Shown here: piece by piece, positions 23,954-64,000 of the stretch
Position numbering within the stretch: position 1 is the first letter of the stretch
Layout of the letters: every line of letters starts with the position of its first letter
NCBI GenBank assembly: GCA_940671915.1
Contig: CALNVZ010003425.1
Span: forward strand, 37,920,729-37,984,728
DNA length: 64,000 bases
Source: Paracentrotus lividus
Taxonomy: Eukaryota > Echinodermata > Echinoidea > Camarodonta > Echinidae
Reading direction: 5' to 3'
The notes under the pieces: model-generated
The model's database searches: none
What the model was told of the DNA's origin: nothing
What the model saw: only the letters and a program-made list of their open reading frames with translations
Translations under genes and position numbers: made by a program

Positions 23954-24250
23954 GAAACAATTGATTGATTGATTGATTGATTGATATCTTTATTTATACA
24001 CGGTTAAAAAGCCCAAACAGTTACAAGACTGGTTTCCATTGGGGCCGTGATTAAAATACACAAATTTCGAAAAGATTCAACATGAAATACAAACATTACG
24101 AAGACAAAAAAATACATATAACTCAAAATATAACAGCAATGCAACAATAATACAACAATATAGATAATGCAATAATACTGAAATGACAATAAATAACTTG
24201 AAGAAAACATTTTGTGAAAACAATATTTATACCATGAACACATAGTTTGG
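23954..24250 (-). mobile_element. LINE 3' end (CR1/L2-like), 5'-truncated
   Basis: On the minus strand the sequence runs through CCCCAATGGAAACCAGTCTT, GTTTGGGCTTTTTAACCGTG and TATAAATAAAGATATCAATC, ending in a (TCAA)n tail. A 3' UTR with this look and a short tetranucleotide tail in place of poly(A) is typical of CR1/L2-type LINEs in marine invertebrates. No reverse transcriptase reading frame survives, and the left border is not sharp. Confidence 0.6.
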
Positions 24251-24812
24251 CATGAAATTGGAATAACTCGAAATTCTGGAAAATCGTGTATTATGAGGAC
24301 CTACAGTTAATTAAAAATTTGATGAGAATGTAGTAATAATTACAAATATATGGAAATTGACAGTTAAATTACGAACGCATATTATGTTGGCCTATTTTGA
24401 CTATTGAAATAGGCTCTATAACACAAACAAAAACAATATAGATATAAACTATGGTGAAACCAACATAATGTACATAATCATATGATTTCAAAGCGTATAT
24501 TATGGACTCCGAGGAATTAAATAAGGAATATGCTAAAAAAAAAGGAGGCTTGAAAAAAATAATTTGTTCAACCATAGGCCTCATCTCCGACGTTATCATC
24601 TTCAGTAGATTGTGCTTGCGGGATATGCCTATTAATGTCGTATCGTTATATGAAAATGCATGAAACATTCATCGTAATTGAAACAGAATGCAATTCATGT
24701 ATATAAATATGACTACCACGGTAATGAGAAATATAGTCGGGGGGGGGGCGGAGTATTTGTCTTAAATAATGCAGGCATATCCTTTAATTTCAAACTGTAC
24801 GTCAAAAGAACT

Positions 24813-24969
24813 CAGGCGTGGGCGCAGCTAGGGGACGCGCCCCATATAATTTGAAAACCACTCAATGACTGTAAATGTTAGGAAAAAAATAATTAAATCG
24901 GCAGCGCCCTTCCTATCGGGCCGGGCGCCCCCCCCCCCCCTATCCTAGAATCCTGGATCCGCCACTGTG
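24813..24969. repeat. 157-bp repeat with GGCGCAGCTAGG and GGATCCGCCACTG ends
   Basis: It starts CAGGCGTGGGCGCAGCTAGG, includes GGCCGGGCGC and a C12 run, and ends CCTGGATCCGCCACTGTG. The right terminus recurs at 13365-13386 and its left part at 18928-18986. It has the structure of a small non-autonomous DNA element. Confidence 0.65.
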
Positions 24970-27412
24970 AGTTGATAAAGGGAATTAAAATTATGTAGCT
25001 GATGTAACTAGTGAGATTATTATACTAAGATCGATCACTGAATGATGAATAATAATTGGAGCTTACCTCAATTTGTTGAAATGCTCATTTTCCCAATATT
25101 GAAAACATCTCTCTTATATATCCATGAATAGACTCAGAGACGCATCATTCTTCCGTCGCATCAAATGTAATTTAGCCTATATATAGAGCACACTCCAGTC
25201 AGGGAATATATGATCACAATACTACATGATTGTACACGGTATTCATATCTCTCAATAACAGTGGATCAATAAATCGTCCCCTGAAATAGTCTCAATGTAC
25301 TCAATTGGTCATGTACAGCGCTTGCAGTCAACTTGATCTCGAAAATTATATTATAAATGTTTGTTGTTATAATCCGCAATGACTAGCTGGCATCATTGAG
25401 TCCGTGACTAATATTTTTTCATATTCACCTCATATAATATTCGCCGACCCATTGTCAACAAAACCATTGTCCGCTTGGTTTGTGCTAGGCAGAAATATTG
25501 CACACGCACACTCATTTACAATCCACGGAGCCTACGGATAGATCTCATGTTAGCATACATCATCACGATCAATCCGTCACTCACCAATTACTACCATCAC
25601 ATCTCCGAGATTCACAACAGGCACATTGCAACATATCTTGGAAAGACTTCCAGCCTTCGAGATCCACAATACTTCATGTACCGGCAGGGACTAGGTCTGT
25701 TTACGAAGACTTAGGAAGATTGCTACGAGAGACTGAGACGAGCTGACCAGATGATACAATTCAAGTATGGCACGCGATCACTCCAGCGCAAGCGACCTTT
25801 CACCACATTCTTTTTGGGGAAGCGAGCGAGACGACTATTAAGTGATGGTGATGTCATAAGTACAGGATTACAGCACAAGTACTCATGCGATATATTCGAG
25901 AATCAATGCCAAAAAACGGGCTTCATGTATCATTCTGTACCAGGATCTCATTAACCATTGGGTTCACGTGAATCTTTCTCCTGCCAAATATCATCCAGAC
26001 ATGCTCTGGTTCTCGTAATTATTTGATTCATTGGAAATAATCTCCAGGCCATATTGCAAGGAATCGACAGGATATCCCAAGCTATATTACATGACGAAAG
26101 ATTGCAAAATATACAAATTTGCTTATTATTATGATCGTATACTAATCACCAGGTAATTGCCAAAATCTCACGTCCATCTGGCAATTAGAGCTTGATATGA
26201 TATTTTATTCACTCACTCGGATAGAAGGAGTTAAAAGTTATAAAGTAGTGGTATGACTACTCCTGCTATCCACTTGCCTCCTTCCTTCGCACTGACACAC
26301 TTACCATCAAAATGTGTGTACCCTAAATAGTGCATGTATCCAGCAGTTTGAAAGAAACAGTCAGAGATGCTCATACATATCCATAAGATTCTCCCTCCTC
26401 CTCTTTCTCAACTTGGTACAGCGGTACGCTGCGACGAATCCATTCACAACGAACATCACACGACCATCAGCAATCTAATTCAAGTGCTGATATTTCAAAA
26501 CTATATGCGATACGGTTTCTTGGTGCAAATATGTCAGATGCAACTTAGAATAGTGTACTGAAAGCCACTGTGGGTCTGATGTGTCAAAATTTGTTCCTCG
26601 CCAACTAGTTAGCTTCGTGTTCGTTTATCATATGTAAGGTTTCGGCGTGCAATATGGTTTAAGTCGGGGTTAGATTTTGCTATAAAAGTCTATCACTTTA
26701 TATTGTGCGGATTGACCGCCGCAGAGGAATGTTCGCATGAGCATCAGTGTGTATATTTACCTGCCCCTCATCTCAATACAAAGGTAAGACAATCGATTAT
26801 AAGGATCTTAGCAAATGAAACTCTATCCATGACTGGAGCTATAACAACACACAATACACATGTCACATGGGGATGCCAATCGTTCCAGAGTCACTTTTCT
26901 TTGGCTCTTGGGCTACAAGGTTCTTTCACAAACAGAATGAAAGTGAATGCAGATTAACAATTAGCATCCAGACTCTAATGAAAACATGTTGGCTATTTCG
27001 CTAATGCACAGTGTTCGGCTACATATGCACTCACTTTGTATTTCTAATAGGAATTCCTCTTAGTCACTTCACAAGCATGCTATTTTCTTTTTTTAATTGC
27101 AAAAGCCATCTTTTAAATTACACATTCTGAATCGTTATCATAATATACCATGTTCTATATCAGAAATAGCAGAAAGATGACGAGATTTCTCGGGACAGTC
27201 TAGCTAAGCTGACAGCCAGTTCAGACGGTTTAGCGTCCTGAACGGGTATAAACAAGGATTTCTTACTTGCTGCAGGCATCCTGTCGACTCCATTTACTCT
27301 TTCTGCTACATTTGATTGTCGCCATTAATATTTCTAACCCTCTTACTCATAATGCATATATATCTATGTCATGAATACTGTTTAAGTTGTCAACCGGAAA
27401 AAAGACTGAAAG
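24970..27412. other. gene-less stretch
   Basis: I see no gene, repeat boundary or strong motif here. Short open frames between 25475 and 26957 show no recognisable domain or codon pattern. Confidence 0.45.
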
Positions 27413-27893
27413 GAGGAGTCCGGGCTGAAATGAAAAAAGTTTTGTAAAATTAAGTAAACAATCTCAGCACAAGCACACACAGAACAATTTCATCAAAATC
27501 GATGAAATATACAAATGTTATGCATTTTTTTAGGTCTTGATTATTTTTTTGTAAAACAGTTTCTTGCACTGTCTCATTGTCTCATTTGAATATTTGAATA
27601 TTAAATGAGCAAACTGATGATGTCACAGTCCCCCTACTTCTTGTGTATTTTATTAATATGAAATCCTATTTATCTCATTTTTCATATATTGCGTATACAG
27701 AAAATCTGTCCCTCATACTAGAATAAGTAAAACAGCACTTGTGACCTTGAACATTCCACAAGGATTAATCCGTGTTTTATGTCCTTGGGGCAGAAAATCT
27801 TGATAATTGGTATTTCATACAATAAAATACAAAAGAAAGTAGGGACTGAACATCATCAGTTTGCCAATTTGAAGAACTGTTTCTAAAAAATTC
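27413..27893. repeat. foldback element fragment cut by the assembly gap
   Basis: It starts near AGGAGTCCGGGCTGAAATG and contains an inner inverted pair: AACTGATGATGTCACAGTCC with CCCTACTTCTTGTGTATTTT at 27608-27652, mirrored at 27820-27865. The related sequence CATCCGGGCTGGA lies inverted near 32390. The right side runs into the N gap, so its end is unknown. Confidence 0.6.
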
Positions 27894-27918
27894 NNNNNNN
27901 NNNNNNNNNNNNNNNNNN
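27894..27918. other. assembly gap, 25 N
   Basis: Exactly 25 undetermined bases. A small fixed-size gap is often a placeholder left by gap-filling software. The true missing length is unknown, and the 5' region of ALDH7A1 begins 1.5 kb to the right. Confidence 1.
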
Positions 27919-29431
27919 TAATATGTTCCACCGTTCATGGGATATAACTTTGAATATTAAAGGAATTTGTCCCATATCCATTGAACGTGTGGAAGTATAC
28001 TACAGTACGTTACGTAGGGGTCTACAACGCCTTTCGTGGCTGCTTTAGCCATGACAAAGTCAATGGCAACGATTTTGAAGCCATTTTGACATATGACTAA
28101 AAATGTCTTCCAAATTTTGTATCTTAAGAAGTACAATATCAGGGAGATCTCTAGTTGAATAGAATCTCTAGATTCTATGTTAGCTAAAACTAATATTGGC
28201 TAGATCTATCATAATAAATAAATAAAAAAGAAGCACTTACTTTCTGAAATGAGTCCTCATCGCGTAATCTTTTTGTCTGTCTACTGTTAAGGAGCTATGC
28301 TAATATGAGTAAGGTCAAAAATATCCCCAGAAATATTTTGACCAATCAGAACACTTGCTGATCATCATTCAATATGATATTGATATACTTTTCATGAATA
28401 TTTATATGCTTGGAACTTATGAATGAAAACACATCATGTGCGCCTGGGTAGCTCAATTAAGCTCCATCCAATGAATTCATGAGTAAAGATGGCTACCGCT
28501 GACACACGCGATAAGACGATAACAGGAATGAATAATGAATTCTTTGGCTCGAAATATACAAGTTAAGGTAGCGCTCAGAACATTTTCCAATATATATGAT
28601 TATATGTTTTGAAATTTAGTAGATCAGAGTAATAAAAGATGAATTTAGAACTAAAAGGGAATTCGATGACCACATCGTCTTTCATGGATCAGTCACCTAG
28701 TGCAGTAGAAAGTCTTGTCAGCCCTGCTCCCTCGCCAGCCTCTGGATCCATGCACGGCGGAATACTAACGATTTCAGTCCTTTATTTGTGAGCATTCAGT
28801 GTTTAAACCAATGCAATCCAAAAATAGTGACTGAATCCTGCGTCTGAGGTGTTGGTGCATGCATGTTTATTCAGCAGTGCTGTGTCCATATTTGAGACGC
28901 ATGAATAATGATATGAGTTATTGATGAGCGGAAAACATTCACTGATTAAATGCATGTATGTTATCTTTTTTAAATCAATAACATTCAAACAAGAGCAAAA
29001 AACATAGAAAATAGTATTAGTAATTGCCATGCATGTCAAGCAATATCCAGTACTATATGCTCTATCTCACAAATAGCCACGGTGAGAATCGCAGATTATT
29101 TTTTGTGGTGAGATTGGTCACAGTCTAAAATTGGCAACCGCGACCGCGTAGCGTGTTGAAAATAAAGGTGTCATCTGAGAGCATGTTCATGTCACAATCG
29201 TGTGTTTTAATCTCTTTCTTTGTTTTCAGTTTTTTTCTGGATAATTTATATCCCTATCTTCCATAAGTTACAATAGTTATGAAAAAAAACTAATCTTAAC
29301 CGCGCAAAGTCGATTGTAATGGAAGTTTTATCCAAATGTTAATTTAACGTCTGACAATAAGAATACGTGGTGAATCAGTACAAGGATAGGATTGTTTAGA
29401 CTCTCAAGAACAGTTAATTTTGTCTGTGAAT
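27919..29431 (+). other. 5' flank and 5' UTR of ALDH7A1
   Basis: This gene-less stretch lies between the gap and the ALDH7A1 start codon. It must contain the promoter and 5' UTR unless an upstream non-coding exon exists. I see no clear TATA box or CpG island, and the transcription start cannot be placed from sequence. Confidence 0.4.
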
Positions 29432-62066
<32,635 letters not shown>

Positions 62067-62424
62067 GTGTGTGAAGTGAATGCTGCAATTTATCATGTCA
62101 TCATCGTTCATCCAACTTTTTGCATGTTTGAAATTTAACCACGCCCAGTAGTTTGTCTGGAGCCAGTAAGGTATGACCTGAGTCTTCTAATTGAGCTAAC
62201 ATTCTTCATCGATTTCTAGTTTTGCCATCAGGAAACTACTTATTTTTGTTAAAACCAGACCATCATCTTACATTTGTACCATTGTCGAACTATGAAATGT
62301 AATCAAACGTAAAGGAAATGTAATTGTTAGGACTCATTGTCAGCTTTCTGCATCTGTCCACGAACTGATGCAGATTGGACCAAGGTTCAAATCGCAGTCA
62401 TGTCTTTTGGATGGTGACGTTAAA

Positions 62425-62666
62425 GGGGCAAGTCCAAGCTACATTGTATTTTGCAACTCTGTCCCATGCGTTACTGACAAATAATTTACCATAACTTAAT
62501 TCTAAAATGATACATCTCAATTATTTTTTATGTTTCTGGTAAAGGTACAGAACCCTTCCCCAAAACTTGAAAAATAATTCAGATGTATCTTTTCATGATT
62601 AAGTTATGGTAAATTATTTGTCAGTAATTCGTGGGACAGAGTTGCAAAATAGGTTGGACTTGCCCA
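62425..62666. repeat. 242-bp foldback MITE in the ALDH7A1 3' UTR
   Basis: The left arm (GGGCAAGTCCAAGCTACATT, TGCAACTCTGTCCCATGCGT, AATAATTTACCATAACTTAA) is mirrored by the right arm (TTAAGTTATGGTAAATTATT, ACGCATGGGACAGAGTTGCA-like, AGGTTGGACTTGCCC). Arms of about 105 bp with a short loop should form a strong hairpin if transcribed. Confidence 0.92.
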
Positions 62667-62756
62667 AAGGTCAGTCCCATACATAAATAATCATGATGTG
62701 ATTATCTGATATTATCTTATTGATATCTAGTTCAATCCCTGTGATGATTGACACTT

Positions 62757-62852
62757 TAACCCATTGGGGACTGAGCCCAAATATATTCGGGCTAGGGTCT
62801 AAGGGAAATGCATGCTATAGCCAAATAAGCTCATCTCCAACAGGTTAATTGA
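62757..62852. repeat. fragment shared with the intron 1 duplicated block
   Basis: TTTAACCCATTGGGGACTGA looks like a piggyBac-style terminus. GGGAAATGCATGCTATAGCC with AAATAAGCTCATCTCCAACA and GGTTAA recurs near 32098 and 36998. It is a dispersed repeat of unknown full length. Confidence 0.65.
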
Positions 62853-63802
62853 ATGCTTGTAGGAAAGATAATGTGATGTATTCAAAAAGTGCAAAGTTCT
62901 GCATATTATATTTGTTTTTAAACAGCAAGATATTACAAGCATTTATCATGAAACACTGAAATACTGACACACATGAAAACTGTATTTGTGACCAGCTATT
63001 TTATGCACTCTATTCTTCATTATGGAAGAAAAAAAAATGTTGTAAGGTGTTTGAAACAAACGCATTATAAAGGCACTCGAATATCATAGGAAAATGTGAT
63101 TTTCTAAGATTTATTTTTCAAAAATTATCCTGGCTTTAAATGCTGTTTTTTTCCAACCAAAGAGAATGAAATCAATTGTAAATGAAATCATGACAAAGCC
63201 AAATATTACAATTTAAAATCATGTTGTCAAAATCCTTAAAAATTAATCAATGAGACTGCATTTTAAAGTGCTTTTTTTTAGTCTAAATCTGAAAATGCAT
63301 ATTCTGTTCATGTTTTGATCTAAGTAAATGTATTAAATGCATGTACATGAAGATGGTCTATTTGTATGGCATAGCTATTATTTAGACATAAAATGTCAAG
63401 AAATTTAAACAAGAATATACTTACATGATTGTACAGTTACATGTACTTTAAGAATATTTAGGTTTTTGCAATGTATGTTTTCACTTCTTCAAGATGGGCT
63501 TTGGGTGACTTTTTTGTTCTTTTTGGTAATACCATTGGCTTGTAGTACATTTTAGTGAGCTAAATTGTTGGTAATCAAATCATTTTACAACTTGCCAATG
63601 TATGAATAATAAGGGGCTGCATTTTAAAATTTTCTTATACCTGTACATGTATGATGCATTTGTGCCAAGGCATCAGTTTATTTTTATTTGACTTTGACTA
63701 TTTTGTTTTCTATTTTGTTGGGCTGAAAGATTTTTTTTTTTCTGTGTGGTTTATGCTTTTGATGATACATTCTGAATTACAATGTGTGTCTTTTCTGTGA
63801 AT

Positions 63803-63808
63803 AATAAA
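63803..63808 (+). promoter_or_regulatory. candidate polyadenylation signal AATAAA
   Basis: AATAAA sits in TGTGAATAATAAAACTTTAT with T-rich and TG-containing sequence downstream. It is the best signal after the ALDH7A1 stop in the right context, but use is inferred. Confidence 0.6.
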
Positions 63809-63830
63809 ACTTTATTTTCAATAAGCTGCA

Positions 63831-64000
63831 AAATTATGATTAATGGCCAATGTTCTGATGTAATGTTGTGATCTATAGCAATGAGTGGGGTGTGCACCTT
63901 CTGTTAAAAATTCTGGATATGGCTACATTTGATTAGTTATCACTGATATCACTGGTAGTAGGCCATTTAGGGACGCACCATTAGATGCAGGGGGGGGGGG
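63831..64000. other. downstream flank, window edge
   Basis: No gene is seen. The window ends in GGATGCAGGGGGGGGG-like sequence, possibly the start of another GGATCC/G-run repeat end. Confidence 0.4.

Larger units (their letters stand above)
62067..63830 (+). other. 3' UTR of ALDH7A1
   Basis: About 1.76 kb lie between the stop and a consensus AATAAA. The stretch contains a 242-bp foldback element and a segment shared with the intron 1 duplicated block. The exact cleavage site is not visible, and an earlier site cannot be excluded. Confidence 0.65.

Noticed and set aside
25475-26957. Cluster of short open frames
   Set aside because: Overlapping frames in AT-poor intergenic sequence without codon bias or domains.
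29420-29431. A longer ALDH7A1 start at TTG 29420
   Set aside because: TTG is not a normal start in animals; the ATG at 29432 gives a good mitochondrial presequence.

Overview
This is a window of a large, intron-rich, AT-rich animal genome. The density of short foldback DNA transposons, tRNA-derived SINEs and ACATGTACATGTA-type simple sequence, together with the sequences of the two genes, fits an echinoderm, most likely a sea urchin. That placement is an inference from repeat style and protein similarity; no marker gene proves it. No virus, prokaryotic operon, CRISPR array or rRNA is present. One 25-N assembly gap lies at 27894-27918.

Two protein-coding genes are recognised, on opposite strands and pointing away from each other. 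On the minus strand, 4162-7181 holds the coding part of a kelch-like (BTB-BACK-Kelch) gene of the KLHL24/KLHL35/KLHL6 type, split into two coding exons that join in phase 0 to give 588 residues. Its first, non-coding exon must lie further right and was not found. On the plus strand, 29432-62066 (3' UTR to about 63830) is a complete 18-exon ALDH7A1 (antiquitin, alpha-aminoadipic semialdehyde dehydrogenase) gene. All 18 exons could be placed with GT/AG borders, and wherever I could compare them the lengths and phases match the human gene. Joined, they give 536 residues, but only if one G missing from exon 1 is counted.

The rest is repeat-rich. Between the genes (7.2-29.4 kb) I see at least a dozen short terminal-inverted-repeat elements, a composite element carrying three tRNA-like modules, a tRNA-headed SINE, a LINE 3' end, a CAACGT-built palindrome and two larger non-autonomous DNA elements, but no recognisable gene. 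Inside ALDH7A1 nearly every long intron carries more of the same families.

The most unusual structure is in intron 12 of ALDH7A1. The 3' half of exon 12 with its 5' splice site is repeated in about 15 units of about 85 bp (50901-52139). After a short spacer, the 3' splice site with the 5' half of exon 13 is repeated 8 times at about 105 bp (52286-53030 and on). One intron thus has both of its borders amplified in tandem. Exon 11 was separately duplicated in part, and the second copy is split by a 2.2-kb insertion. A 2-kb block containing exon 2 occurs twice in and around intron 1 (29890-32276 and 35229-37164). The two copies differ mainly by single-base indels, which looks more like unpolished long-read gap filling or two retained haplotypes than an old duplication.
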